The translations under genes and the position numbers were made by a program. Positions 17,197-26,819 of a stretch of 64,000 nt of DNA are shown in pieces. The stretch's first letter is position 1, and the number at the start of each line of letters is the position of its first letter. The notes under the pieces are model-generated. The model ran no database searches. It saw only the letters and a program-made list of their open reading frames with translations, and was not told the origin of the DNA. This stretch comes from PoT sp049331405 (GTDB taxonomy: Bacteria > Planctomycetota > Planctomycetia > Isosphaerales > Isosphaeraceae). The DNA is taken from assembly GCF_049331405.1 (NCBI RefSeq), contig NZ_CP186274.1, positions 4,030,001 to 4,094,000 of the forward strand, given 5' to 3'.

Positions 17197-18774
17197 ATGG
17201 AGACTTCCCCTTTGACTATCCGGCAACGACTCCTGAACGGGACGGATCGCGTGATTGCGATCGTGCTCGTCGCCCTCCTCGCCGGCACGACGCTCGCCTT
17301 CGGGGGGGCCGTCTGGTGGATGCCAACCGCCACGGCCGGGCTCACGGTCCTCTTTGTGCTGATGTGGCTGATCCACGTCGCGCTCGAAGGCCGGATGCGG
17401 ATCCTTAAAAGTCCGCTCACGTTCCTCGGACTCATGGCCGTCGGCCTCGGCGTGGCCCAACTCGCCCCGCTCCCCGGTCCGATCGCGAGTCGCCTTTCTA
17501 CGAAGGCCCGGCAAGTGTATGCCCAGGGATTCTTCGCGGATCGCGCCCAGGCAATCGACCCTTCGGTCGAGCTCCCCGAGGGGGCCTTGCTCCGCTCCCC
17601 CGTGTCGCTGGACCGCGCGGCGACGCTTCGTTGGGTGGTGGGGGCCGTGATCTGTCTCGGGATCTTCTGGGGCGCCTCGCAATTCATCGACAGGCTCGAG
17701 CGTTTTTATCTGATCCTGGGCAGCCTCGTCGCCGTCTTCTTGCTAAATACTTCATTCGGCATCGCGCAGGTTGCCTGCAATGCGAGCGGGCTCTATGGGA
17801 ACATGGAGCCGGGCTCGGGGGCGGCCTGGTCTCCTACGCTACATGATTATCTCAAGGCTCCCAACGCCACAGTACTTCGGGTCGGCACGAGCGCCGGGAA
17901 GCCGCCGATCACCTGGACTGAATCGATCCCCGAGCGCCCCTTCCTCATGGGGACGTTGATGGGCGGGACGGCAGCCTACCTCGCCCTGGCGTCGATTGCC
18001 TTGCCCCTCTCGTTCGGGATCTTGCTCCAGATCATCGCCCCGCGCGGGAGTCGCGAACGCATCGCGGTCCGGCTCAGCGAGTCGGGGCAGAGCGGCCTGG
18101 CCTTGTTACTGACCTCGATGCTCTTCTGCAGCACCGCCCTGGTCGGGTTCCTGGTCGATCCGATCTCGAGCCTGCCGTTCGCCATCGCCCTGGTGTTGGT
18201 CGGTATCCCGGGTGCAAGGGCCTCGGGCCTCCGATGGACGGCGGTCGGCCTGACGATGTTCATGCTGCTCGGGATCGGCATGGGCCTCTTGCTCCGAAAT
18301 CTCCTCGAGCGGATCCCGGGTGCGATGCCGGAAATCGGCACAGCAAACCTGTATACTGCTTCACATGTATGGCGTGATGCTTTGCGCATCATTCGCGACT
18401 TCCCCATCCTCGGGGTCGGTGTCGGCGGGTTCGGGACGGTCTATCCCTTCTACAAGTCGCAGGACGAGTCGGTATCGACGGCCCTGAGCAGCCTGCTTCA
18501 ATGGTGGGCCGAGTCGGGCGCGATCGGCATGCTGATCCTGGCCGTGGCGCTCCTCTGGTGCCTCTGGCGTTTACCGAAAGCCATACGGTCCGTGGGAACC
18601 GCCGATCGCTCTCTGGTCTTCGGCTTGATCGGAGCGGCGGTTGGGCTTAGTCTGTACGCAACTATCCACTGGACAGTCGAGCTGACCGCCGTCGCCATCG
18701 CCGCCAGCGTTCTGGGAGGAACCTGCAATCGCTGGCTAGCCGGGGGGACCGATCTGTTCGTCGAGCGTGGGTAA
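17197..18774 (+). CDS. O-antigen ligase/polymerase-family membrane protein
   Basis: The 525-residue protein has about a dozen hydrophobic segments and one large extracytoplasmic loop. The Wzy_C-type signature lies near residues 385-425: SHVWRDALRIIRDFPILGVG, then GGFGTVYP, followed by WWAESGAIGMLIL. The family polymerises or ligates polyprenyl-linked oligosaccharides on the outer face of the membrane. The start is ATG 17197, with GGGAAGG seven bases before it; a longer in-frame reading begins inside the gap after the kinase gene and lacks hydrophobic character. The gene lies just after the chain-length kinase. A second polymerase-like gene is at 33312-34706. Confidence 0.85.
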   Translation: METSPLTIRQRLLNGTDRVIAIVLVALLAGTTLAFGGAVWWMPTATAGLTVLFVLMWLIHVALEGRMRILKSPLTFLGLMAVGLGVAQLAPLPGPIASRLSTKARQVYAQGFFADRAQAIDPSVELPEGALLRSPVSLDRAATLRWVVGAVICLGIFWGASQFIDRLERFYLILGSLVAVFLLNTSFGIAQVACNASGLYGNMEPGSGAAWSPTLHDYLKAPNATVLRVGTSAGKPPITWTESIPERPFLMGTLMGGTAAYLALASIALPLSFGILLQIIAPRGSRERIAVRLSESGQSGLALLLTSMLFCSTALVGFLVDPISSLPFAIALVLVGIPGARASGLRWTAVGLTMFMLLGIGMGLLLRNLLERIPGAMPEIGTANLYTASHVWRDALRIIRDFPILGVGVGGFGTVYPFYKSQDESVSTALSSLLQWWAESGAIGMLILAVALLWCLWRLPKAIRSVGTADRSLVFGLIGAAVGLSLYATIHWTVELTAVAIAASVLGGTCNRWLAGGTDLFVERG

Positions 18775-18814
18775 GCCGACTACTCGGCGCGCTTCAAGGA
18801 GGAACACCCCCACG

Positions 18815-21800
18815 ATGCCGGATACCGCTTGCCTTCACATCAGAGCCGGTGACACCGACCCGATCCGCGTTGTCGAAATCGCGGGATTGTCGGTCCGAAT
18901 AGGTCGCGCTTCGTATTGTGAAGTAAGGCTCCCCGAGCCCGATCTCGCGGAAGAAGAATGCCGCCTGCGTAATCGCGGAGGAGCCTGGCAGATCGTCCCC
19001 ACGCGGGGCGGTACTTCCCTGATGATCGAAGGCCGGCACGTCGACGAGACCTGCCCGCTCCCATTCGACGTCCCGTTTCGGATCGGCGACCACTGGTTGA
19101 CCCTGCGCCCCACGAGCTCGGCGCTGCCGGAGTGGGCCCCTCACTCCGTTCCTTCGCGGGCCGAGGTCCCGCCCGTCCTCAGGGCCACCACTGTGTCGAC
19201 GGAGGCATTCCGCCCCGTCACCCCCCGCGCCGAGGTCTCGAGACCACCGGCCGAAGTCAAGGCTCCCTCCCCGGCCCCTGCCCCACCGACATCGGGGAGC
19301 GACCACCTGGCCGAGTGGCGGAACCGCCAGCAAGAACGTGCGACTCGGCCTCGGACGGGGGCGGATCAACGTACCTGGGAACAGCGCTGGAAGGCCGCTG
19401 GCGAGAAAATTCGCTCGCGGAACGAGGGGACGGTCTCGCCGGCCATACCTCCCGTGGCCCCGAGGACGGCTCCCATGCCGCCTCCGGCCCGAGCACCTCG
19501 CGCGGAAGCCCGATACGAGCAGCCGCGACTGTACGACGTGGCTTCCCACGTCGGCCCCGCTCAGCCTCCGTCGATGGCGGCCGTCGAGCGATTGAAGAGC
19601 CGACCAGAGGCGACGGAATCGCCCCGGCCCTCTCCCTACCAGGCCCCCGAGACGCGGCGGCCTCCTCCGGTCGTCCCCTCGGTCGCGGAAACGCGAGACT
19701 CCAGGCCTGCTCCGTTCCAGACGCCCGAAATTGCACGCACGCCGACAGTGCCACCTCCGGCAACCGAGCTGACCGTCAAGGCTTGGAACCCGCCCCAGGC
19801 CCCGGCCTCGGATGCGAGCGGGAGTTCCTGGGCCGGCTCCCACGTCCCGCACGCGCAGGACAATTCGTTCCACGAGAATTACGCACCTCCCGACCCGCAA
19901 CGCTTCTCATCTCCCGGGACGCAGGTCGCGACGCTGTCTCCCCCCATCGCCAAAGTGAAGGTGACGGAGTGGCACGAAACCGAGACTGAAGTCGAGGAAG
20001 CCGACCTCGAGGAGTCGGAATCCACCCAGGAATCGCCGATTGAGGCCAGCGACGAAGAACTCGCCCCGCCGACGAGTGAATGGGATGCCCTTGAAACCTC
20101 GAACGAAACCGTCGAGATCGATGTCGAGGTCCGGTCCGAAGAGGTGACGATCGAAGCGGTTCCGGAAGTGATCGCGCCGGATCCTCAACCCGAAGTCATT
20201 GCTGACGCTGAAGCCGAACCGGCGATGGGCGGCCCGACCCACTCGCGGATCCTTCGGCTCCTCTCCCCGATCGTCTCGAAGCCTCGCCCCCAAGTGGCTT
20301 CGACAGAGACGGATGAGGCCCCGAATTCTCTCGATGTCGGCGAGGCCAGGGGCATCCTTGAGCCGTCCGACCTCATGGGCCGTAAGGCCAGGCGTACGAA
20401 CCGCCCGACGCGTCAGACGTCGATCCGAGATTCACTGGTCAACCGCCAAGCCGCGACCTCACGCCCCGCCAAGGCTCCCAGCGAGACGAAGCCGCGCGGC
20501 TCCCAGGCCGCCCCAATTGAGGCCAAGACGAACGGGGTCCGTGCGGAGCCGATCAACCCGAAGACCAACGGCTTCCATGCCGCTCCGGCGGAGCCGAAGG
20601 TCGGGCCAACGCCTCGACCCGAGGCCCGGCGTCCGGCAGGAACCAACGGCTTCCATCCGCCCCGGGGTGGGTCGAACCAGGCGGGGTTTGGTGCGACCGA
20701 GGCAGCTCCCGAAGCAACTTCGCAGCAGGAAGCTCGCTCGCCCTTCGTCAAGACCCTTGAAGGCCCCGCACTCCCTCCCCCTCGCGAGGACGGGGCGAGC
20801 CCGCAGGATAGCCCCCGCGAATGGCCGCGTGCCGCCGACATCTTCTCGGCCTACCGAAGGCCCGAGCCTCGCGAGCCCCAGGTCCAGGCCCAGGTCGCGA
20901 AAAGCAAGGTCACGGTGCAGCAACTCGCCACCGAGATGTACGAGCCCGCGAGTTGGAGTCTGCCGCTCTGGGCTAGCTGGCTACCCGCTATGCTGATGAT
21001 CCTGCCCGTCGGCGCCGGGGTGATCATGCTCTCCCTGTCGTGGACGCGCGATGATCAGTCGGCGGGCGTCGTGAGTGGCGTCCTCGCTCATGCGGAAATC
21101 ACCAAGCCGATCGCCAAAGACCTGATACCCGAACCGACCCAGTGGTGGGCAACTTCGGCCTCCAAGCTCGCACTCTGGGGCTCTTACTTCGAGCGCATGA
21201 GCAAGGCCTCGCCCGACCAGATCGAGACGGCCAAGGTCTATTTTGAGGCGGCGTCGAACTCCTCTCCCCTACACTCTCAAACGCTGCTGGCCAGGGCCCG
21301 ACTCTCCGACTCCGACGAGGCGGACAAGCTCTACGTGGCCTCGTTCGGCCTGAGCCGCGACATCGAGTCTCTCGCCTTTTCCGGCTCGAAGTGCCTCAAG
21401 AGTGGCAAGAAAGAGTCGGCGATCAAGCTCTATCGCCAGGCCCTCGAGATGGCCTCGCGTGTCCAGATCACGCGGATGACCTTGCCCAGCTTCAACGACG
21501 AGTCCCAGACTCGCCGATATCGCCTGCCGAATGAGGAACTGATTTACCGGATCATCGGCGACATGGCGAGGGAAGAGAGCTGGACGTACGCCGAGTGGTC
21601 ATCCGCGATTCCCCCTGATAGCCTGATCCAGCTCGTGACGGCCCGGATCCTCACGGAACGAGGAGCTCCCGAAGCCGCGAAGCTCATCGACCAGATCGTC
21701 GAGCACGTCGAGAAGAAGCAAGCCCCCGCCTCGGCGCTCGACGCCGCGGCCGAGGCCGAGGCCCTGGCCCAGCGATCCCGCTGGGATGAATCCCAGGAAC

Positions 21801-22024
21801 GTTACAAGCTCGCCATCGACATGATGTCGAACGGCCTCATCAGGCGCTCCTGGTGGATCAACGTCGCCGACCTCGCCAAGCAGGTCAACGACGAAGCCGG
21901 CCAGCAGAAGGCGCTCGAATTGGCCAAGGGGACTCAGAATTCCGACGAGGTCTCGAAGCGAGCGACGGAACTCCTGAGATACATAACGATTCGTGCGGAC
22001 AAGGGTCAAGCACCGCGACGTTGA
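18815..22024 (+). CDS. FHA-like domain, single-pass membrane, TPR-like C-terminal protein
   Basis: The 1069-residue protein has four parts. Residues 5-100 look like an FHA fold (VRIGRASYCEVRLPEPDL, DHWLTLRP), but the phosphothreonine-contact motif S-x-x-H is replaced by AEEEC. Residues 105-710 are Pro/Ala/Ser/Glu-rich and disordered, with an imperfect repeat around KTNGF/HAAP at about 565-630. One transmembrane helix lies at about 714-741. Residues 775-1069 are helical with TPR-like spacing. The N-terminus should be cytoplasmic and the TPR part outside. It lies between the polymerase and exosortase genes, suggesting an envelope scaffold that links polymer synthesis to export. AAGGAGG lies 11 bases before ATG 18815. 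No characterised homologue is known to me. Confidence 0.85.
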   Translation: MPDTACLHIRAGDTDPIRVVEIAGLSVRIGRASYCEVRLPEPDLAEEECRLRNRGGAWQIVPTRGGTSLMIEGRHVDETCPLPFDVPFRIGDHWLTLRPTSSALPEWAPHSVPSRAEVPPVLRATTVSTEAFRPVTPRAEVSRPPAEVKAPSPAPAPPTSGSDHLAEWRNRQQERATRPRTGADQRTWEQRWKAAGEKIRSRNEGTVSPAIPPVAPRTAPMPPPARAPRAEARYEQPRLYDVASHVGPAQPPSMAAVERLKSRPEATESPRPSPYQAPETRRPPPVVPSVAETRDSRPAPFQTPEIARTPTVPPPATELTVKAWNPPQAPASDASGSSWAGSHVPHAQDNSFHENYAPPDPQRFSSPGTQVATLSPPIAKVKVTEWHETETEVEEADLEESESTQESPIEASDEELAPPTSEWDALETSNETVEIDVEVRSEEVTIEAVPEVIAPDPQPEVIADAEAEPAMGGPTHSRILRLLSPIVSKPRPQVASTETDEAPNSLDVGEARGILEPSDLMGRKARRTNRPTRQTSIRDSLVNRQAATSRPAKAPSETKPRGSQAAPIEAKTNGVRAEPINPKTNGFHAAPAEPKVGPTPRPEARRPAGTNGFHPPRGGSNQAGFGATEAAPEATSQQEARSPFVKTLEGPALPPPREDGASPQDSPREWPRAADIFSAYRRPEPREPQVQAQVAKSKVTVQQLATEMYEPASWSLPLWASWLPAMLMILPVGAGVIMLSLSWTRDDQSAGVVSGVLAHAEITKPIAKDLIPEPTQWWATSASKLALWGSYFERMSKASPDQIETAKVYFEAASNSSPLHSQTLLARARLSDSDEADKLYVASFGLSRDIESLAFSGSKCLKSGKKESAIKLYRQALEMASRVQITRMTLPSFNDESQTRRYRLPNEELIYRIIGDMAREESWTYAEWSSAIPPDSLIQLVTARILTERGAPEAAKLIDQIVEHVEKKQAPASALDAAAEAEALAQRSRWDESQERYKLAIDMMSNGLIRRSWWINVADLAKQVNDEAGQQKALELAKGTQNSDEVSKRATELLRYITIRADKGQAPRR

Positions 22025-22097
22025 TGCGACTTCGGAATCTCTCACCCACGGACCGGCTTGATTCCATCGTCCGGGACGGATCTTAAGGACAACGGTC

Positions 22098-23225
22098 ATG
22101 GCGACGACGCCCAGCGCCCCCTTCACCCCCCCACGGGAGGATTCCGGAGTCACGGAGCCAGCCATGCAGGGAATTGGCGAAGACGGGGCTCGATTCACGA
22201 TTGATGAATCGGCCCACTCACGGACGAGTCAATCCGAGATCCTGGCCGGACCGGCCAGGACGACGCCCGTATCCTCGGCGAGTGTCGCCGCAACCTCGAA
22301 AGTCTCCGAGGCTCCCGCCCGGGAGAGGGACCTCCGGGACCTGGTGCTCGAATCCTGGTCCGACCCGAACCAGAGAGGCTGGTTCGTCGGCACCGTCATC
22401 TCGCTCCTGCTCCTCTGCATGACGTTCGAGGTGAATCTCCGCCACTTCGTCTATGCCTGGACGACCGACGAGAACTACAGCCACGGCTTCCTCGTCCCGT
22501 TCATCAGCCTCTATTTCGCGAATCTGGCTTACAAACGCGGCCCGATCTCGACCAAGGGGGGCGTTGGCCTCGGCCTGTTCATGCTCGCGGTCTCGCTCTT
22601 CGGTCGCCTGGTGATGGTCTTGCTGCCGATCCCCTTCCTCGGCGACCTCGCCTTTTTGCTGGGCGTCGCCGGGGTCTGTGCCTTGATCGGCGGCACACAG
22701 GCCCTCCGACGTTACGGCTTCGCGATCTTCTTCCTGATCTTCATGGTTCCGCTTCCCATCGCCCTGTACACGAAGTTTGCCTCTCCTTTGCAGTTGTTGG
22801 CCAGCCAGATTGCTACCGTGGTGCTGAACGCCACGGGCGTCCCGGCCCTCTGCGAAGGGAACATGATGTCCCTCCCTGGCGGGATCCAGATGTTCGTGGC
22901 CGAGGCCTGCAGCGGCATGCGTCAGTTGACGGGCTTCCTCGCCCTCACGGCGGCCGTCGCCTACCTCTCGGGGCGGCCGGGATGGTATCGCGTCGCGGTC
23001 ATCCTGTCGGCGATCCCGATCGCCATCACCGCGAATGTCACGCGAGTGATCCTAACCGGCTACATCATGTACTTCGTCGATAAGCAGTATGCTTCGGGGA
23101 CATACCACACGCTCGAAGGCCTCCTGATGATGGGATTCGGCCTCGCCCTGCTCAGCCTCGGGCGCTCGGCACTCGATCAGGTTGCTTTGCTCGTCAACTC
23201 CCCGCCACCGCCGGCCGTCGCGTGA
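22098..23225 (+). CDS. Exosortase (PEP-CTERM sorting transpeptidase family)
   Basis: The 375-residue polytopic protein carries the exosortase catalytic triad in its expected order: Cys271 in VAEACSGMRQL, Arg316 in ANVTRVILTG and His337 in GTYHTLEG. Exosortases recognise the PEP-CTERM signal of secreted proteins and are nearly always encoded among EPS genes, as here. About 90 soluble, disordered residues precede the first helix, longer than usual. The start is ATG 22098, with TAAGGA upstream. The EpsI-family gene follows 82 bases later. One visible substrate is encoded at 8240-8878. The exact exosortase subtype cannot be assigned from sequence alone. Confidence 0.93.
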   Translation: MATTPSAPFTPPREDSGVTEPAMQGIGEDGARFTIDESAHSRTSQSEILAGPARTTPVSSASVAATSKVSEAPARERDLRDLVLESWSDPNQRGWFVGTVISLLLLCMTFEVNLRHFVYAWTTDENYSHGFLVPFISLYFANLAYKRGPISTKGGVGLGLFMLAVSLFGRLVMVLLPIPFLGDLAFLLGVAGVCALIGGTQALRRYGFAIFFLIFMVPLPIALYTKFASPLQLLASQIATVVLNATGVPALCEGNMMSLPGGIQMFVAEACSGMRQLTGFLALTAAVAYLSGRPGWYRVAVILSAIPIAITANVTRVILTGYIMYFVDKQYASGTYHTLEGLLMMGFGLALLSLGRSALDQVALLVNSPPPPAVA

Positions 23226-23307
23226 CCTTCGGGACGAAGGAACGCACCGAGCAACCCCCGGATATCATCGATAGATCATCGATCATTTATAGAGCCAAGG
23301 CAATTTC

Positions 23308-23982
23308 ATGTCACCTTTGACGAGAGTGGTGATCTGCGGAGCCCTCCTGACCTGCGGGTACGCGGCGCAGGCGGCGCTCGAATCGTACGTGAAGATCGAG
23401 CGCCCTCCGCTCAACGGCTCATTGGCGACGCTGCCGATGCAGCTCGGCGATTGGGTCGGCCGCGACGAACCGGTCAAGCAGGACATTATCGATCGGGCCC
23501 AGACGACCGATTTCATCAACCGGATCTACGAGTGGCGCAAGCAGCCGGGGCGCAGCTTCGGGCTCTGGATCAACTACTCGACCGAGGGCCTGAATCTGCG
23601 GCATTCGCCGGAGGTCTGCCTCCCGTCGAGCGGCTGGGCGAAGGTCGAGTCCCTCTGCAAGGAGAAGGACGTCGAGTACCAGCCCGGCAAGAAGCGCCGG
23701 ATCATGCGGCTGGCCTATACGAAAGAAGACCAGGTTGAGGGAATTGGCTTCTGGTACTACATTTTCGGGGAAGGATCGCTCGAACGCTACGTCAGGAAGC
23801 TCCCGATCACGAGCCGGAGCAGCCACGGGCGGACGACGCGAGGGTCGGGGATGACCGTCGAGGTCTTCTGCCCCGGCGACCTCGATCCCAACGGGGAGGC
23901 GCTCGACGACTTCGCGAAGGAACTGCTCGTCGCGTTGGAGCCTTTCCTTCCCAAGGATCGGGCCGATTACTATGTCCCTTGA
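23308..23982 (+). CDS. Exosortase-associated EpsI-family protein
   Basis: The 224-residue product begins with a signal or anchor helix (residues 5-23) and matches the EpsI family (DUF3485): LGDWVGRDEPV, then LNLRHSPEVCLPSSGW with His99 and Cys104, the conserved pair of this family, and FWYYIFG. In other bacteria EpsI is either separate or fused to the C-terminus of exosortase, and is needed for EPS or exosortase function by an unknown mechanism. The start ATG 23308 is preceded by AAGGC. It sits between exosortase and gmd. Confidence 0.9.
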   Translation: MSPLTRVVICGALLTCGYAAQAALESYVKIERPPLNGSLATLPMQLGDWVGRDEPVKQDIIDRAQTTDFINRIYEWRKQPGRSFGLWINYSTEGLNLRHSPEVCLPSSGWAKVESLCKEKDVEYQPGKKRRIMRLAYTKEDQVEGIGFWYYIFGEGSLERYVRKLPITSRSSHGRTTRGSGMTVEVFCPGDLDPNGEALDDFAKELLVALEPFLPKDRADYYVP

Positions 23983-24063
23983 GTTCCACGTTTCGGTAAC
24001 CCTTCTGAAGGACGGTAGCCCCTGGCCTCGGCCGTCGGGACCTCACCGGAGAGGAATGGACGC

Positions 24064-25077
24064 ATGAAGAGTGCCTTGATCACGGGGATCACCGGTCAGG
24101 ACGGCTCCTATCTCGCCGAATACCTGCTCTCGAAGCCGGACTACGTCGTCCACGGCCTCGTGCGCCGCTCGAGCAGCCTGAATCGACAGCGGATCGACCA
24201 CATCTTCAAGGACCCGAACGTCCGCGACCGGTTCCACCTCCATTACGCCGACCTCGCCGACGCGTCGAGCCTTTCGTCGCTCATGGAGGTCGTGCGTCCC
24301 GACGAGGTGTACAACCTCGGTGCCCAGAGCCACGTCCGCGTCTCCTTCGACCAGCCGCTCTACACGGCGGACGTCGTGGGCCTGGGTACGCTCCGCCTGC
24401 TCGAGGCGGTCCGCCACCTGCACCGGACGCACCCTGTCAAGTTCTACCAGGCCTCCAGCTCCGAGATGTATGGGTCGGCCGCGCCGCCCCAGACGCTCGA
24501 GACCCCGTTCCACCCGCGCAGCCCTTATGCCTGTGCGAAGCTCTACGGGCACTGGCAGACCGTCAACTACCGCGAGGCCTACGACCTCTTCGCCTGCTCG
24601 GGCATCCTCTTCAACCACGAGAGCCCGCGCCGGGGTGAGTCGTTCGTCACCCGCAAGATTACCCTGGGGGCCACCCGGATCAAGGAAGGGCTCCAGAAGA
24701 AGCTGGTGATGGGGAACCTCGAGGCCAAGCGTGACTGGGGTTTCGCCGGCGACTACGTCCGCGCCATGTGGCTCATGCTCCAGCAAGAGAAGCCGGACGA
24801 TTATGTCGTCGCGACGGGCGAAACCCACTCGGTCCGCGAATTCCTCGAGATCACCTTCTCGCTGCTCGACCTCGACTATCGCGACTTCGTCGAGTTTGAC
24901 CCGCGCTTCATGCGGCCGTCGGAAGTCGACGTGCTGCTCGGCGACGCGAGCCACGCCGAGAAGACCCTCGGCTGGAAGCCCGAGGTCTCGTTCCAGGGCC
25001 TGGTGAAGATGATGGTCGAGCACGACCTCGAACTCGCCAGGCGTGAGAAGTTCGCGGCCGGATACGCCACGGCCTGA
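24064..25077 (+). CDS. gmd: GDP-mannose 4,6-dehydratase
   Basis: The 337-residue short-chain dehydrogenase converts GDP-D-mannose to GDP-4-keto-6-deoxy-D-mannose, precursor of fucose, rhamnose and related sugars. Visible motifs: the NADP-binding GITGQDGSYLAEYLL at the N-terminus, LGAQSHV, the catalytic region SSSEMYGS, the Tyr155-x3-Lys159 pair in SPYACAKLY, and FNHESPRRGESFVTRKI, all typical of Gmd. The start is ATG 24064 after GAGAGGAA. It is the only nucleotide-sugar enzyme in the EPS locus; the partner reductase or epimerase is not in the window, so the final sugar is unknown. Confidence 0.96.
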   Translation: MKSALITGITGQDGSYLAEYLLSKPDYVVHGLVRRSSSLNRQRIDHIFKDPNVRDRFHLHYADLADASSLSSLMEVVRPDEVYNLGAQSHVRVSFDQPLYTADVVGLGTLRLLEAVRHLHRTHPVKFYQASSSEMYGSAAPPQTLETPFHPRSPYACAKLYGHWQTVNYREAYDLFACSGILFNHESPRRGESFVTRKITLGATRIKEGLQKKLVMGNLEAKRDWGFAGDYVRAMWLMLQQEKPDDYVVATGETHSVREFLEITFSLLDLDYRDFVEFDPRFMRPSEVDVLLGDASHAEKTLGWKPEVSFQGLVKMMVEHDLELARREKFAAGYATA

Positions 25078-25259
25078 CACGATTCACGCCGAATCGGCCC
25101 GAGATTCGCCCTCGATGAACTGCTTGTCGACCCGATTCGAAGGGTCGGTCTTCGGGCAGCCATCGGCACGGCGGCTCTCCGGGCCGACTTCCGTTGGCAG
25201 TCTTTCATACTTACTTTTGCGAAGCGCCGACGGTGACTTCGGCAGGGAGTGCAGCGAGA

Positions 25260-26675
25260 ATGAGCCCCGGGCCTAATACCAAGGTGGTGGTGATCGGTCT
25301 AGATTGTGCCGAGCCCAGCCTGGTCTTCGATCGGTATGCCAGTCGGCTACCCAACCTGACGCGACTCCGCGAGCGAGGCGTCTGGGGCCAACTCCGAAGC
25401 TGCGACCCGCCCATCACGGTCCCCGCCTGGATGTCGATGATGTCCAGCAAGGATCCGGGGACTCTTGGCTACTACGGCTTCCGCAACCGGGCCGATCGCT
25501 CCTATGAGAAGATGACCACGGCGACCGCCCTGGCCGTCAAGGAGCCTCTCCTCTGGGACATGCTGGGTGCGGCCGGCAAACGCTCGATCCTGATCGGGGT
25601 TCCGCAGACGTATCCCCCGCGCCCGGTCAACGGCCTGATGGTGACGGACTTCCTCACCCCCTCCATCCAGTCCAACTACACCTTCCCTCCCGAGCTCAAG
25701 ACCGAGATCGCCGGACTGCCCGACGTCCACCCCTACGAATTCGACGTCAGCGACTTCCGGACCCCGGATAAGGGCAAGATCCGCGACTCGCTCGTCCGGA
25801 TGACCGACAAGCGGTTCGCCCTGGCCCGACACTTCATGACGACGAAGCCCTGGGACTTCTTCATGATGGTGGAGATGGGCACCGACCGCGTCCACCACGC
25901 CTTCTGGCAGTACATGGACCCGGCCCACCACCGCTATGAGCCTGGGAATCCGTTCGAGAGCGTGATCCCCGACTACTACGAGCACGTCGACCGCAAGATC
26001 GGCGAACTCCTCGAGATCATCCCGAAAGACGCTAACGTGATCGTCGTCTCCGACCACGGCGCCAAGTGCATGGACGGCGGCATCGCGCTCAACGAGTGGC
26101 TCTACCAGAAGGGCTACCTCGTCCTCCACGAACCCCCGACGGCCCCCTCTCGGCTCGAGGCGCTCAAGGTCGACTGGGCCAAGACGACGGCCTGGGGATC
26201 GGGCGGCTATTACGGCCGACTCTTCCTCAACGTCAAGGGGCGCGAGCCCCAGGGCCTGATCCCGCCCGAAGAGTACGAGGCGACCCGCGACCGCCTGATC
26301 GCGGAGCTCGAAGCCCTCGGCGACCCTCAGGGCCAGCCGATCGGCACCCGCGTTCTGAAACCGGAATCGCTCTACAAGGTCACCCGCGGCGAGGCACCGC
26401 CGGATCTCTTCGTCTACTTCGGCGACTTGCGCTGGCGCTCGGTCGGCACGCTTGGCACCGGGGAAATCCACACCTTCGAGAACGACACCGGCCCCGATGA
26501 CGCGAATCATGCCCAGAACGGGCTCATCATCCTCAACGGCCCCACCATCAAGCCGCATGGCCCCGTGGATGGCCTCCAGTTGATGGATGTGACCCCGACG
26601 ATCCTCAAGCTGTTCGGGATCAATCCCCCTGCCGATCTCCAGGGGCATCTCATCAAAGATGCCGTCGCCGGCTGA
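25260..26675 (+). CDS. Type I phosphodiesterase / alkaline phosphatase superfamily protein
   Basis: The 471-residue protein has the metal-binding and nucleophile pattern of the nucleotide pyrophosphatase/phosphodiesterase branch: Asp in VVIGLDCAEPSL, Thr in PPITVPAWMSM, the Asp/His cluster in EMGTDRVHHAFW, VVSDHGAK, and a late His in TGEIHTFEN. It has no signal peptide, so it is probably cytoplasmic or, less likely, exported by an unseen route. As the last gene of this EPS run, followed by a terminator, it may act on a lipid-linked or nucleotide-sugar intermediate; this is inference. ATG 25260 lies 10 bases after AGGGAG. Confidence 0.85.
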   Translation: MSPGPNTKVVVIGLDCAEPSLVFDRYASRLPNLTRLRERGVWGQLRSCDPPITVPAWMSMMSSKDPGTLGYYGFRNRADRSYEKMTTATALAVKEPLLWDMLGAAGKRSILIGVPQTYPPRPVNGLMVTDFLTPSIQSNYTFPPELKTEIAGLPDVHPYEFDVSDFRTPDKGKIRDSLVRMTDKRFALARHFMTTKPWDFFMMVEMGTDRVHHAFWQYMDPAHHRYEPGNPFESVIPDYYEHVDRKIGELLEIIPKDANVIVVSDHGAKCMDGGIALNEWLYQKGYLVLHEPPTAPSRLEALKVDWAKTTAWGSGGYYGRLFLNVKGREPQGLIPPEEYEATRDRLIAELEALGDPQGQPIGTRVLKPESLYKVTRGEAPPDLFVYFGDLRWRSVGTLGTGEIHTFENDTGPDDANHAQNGLIILNGPTIKPHGPVDGLQLMDVTPTILKLFGINPPADLQGHLIKDAVAG

Positions 26676-26707
26676 GTCCGGCCGGAAGGCTTGACAGACT
26701 GGAAATG

Positions 26708-26760
26708 ACGAAGCGTCCGCCATCCTCGCAAAACGAGGTCGGCGGACGCTTCGTCGTTTA
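26708..26760 (+). terminator. Rho-independent terminator of the first EPS gene run
   Basis: ACGAAGCGTCCGCC (26708-26721) pairs perfectly with GGCGGACGCTTCGT (26741-26754). The loop contains a second small stem (CCTCG/CGAGG), and CGTTTA follows. Confidence 0.85.
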
Positions 26761-26819
26761 GGGCGCTCCGATCCAGCGGATCGGAGCGGACTTCTGCTCA
26801 TGTCATGTTGATGAGCCGA

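Noticed and set aside
16306..17682. Minus-strand open frame of 458 codons opposite the BY-kinase and polymerase genes
   Set aside because: It crosses a gene boundary on the real strand and has the Arg/Glu/His-rich composition of antisense high-GC frames.
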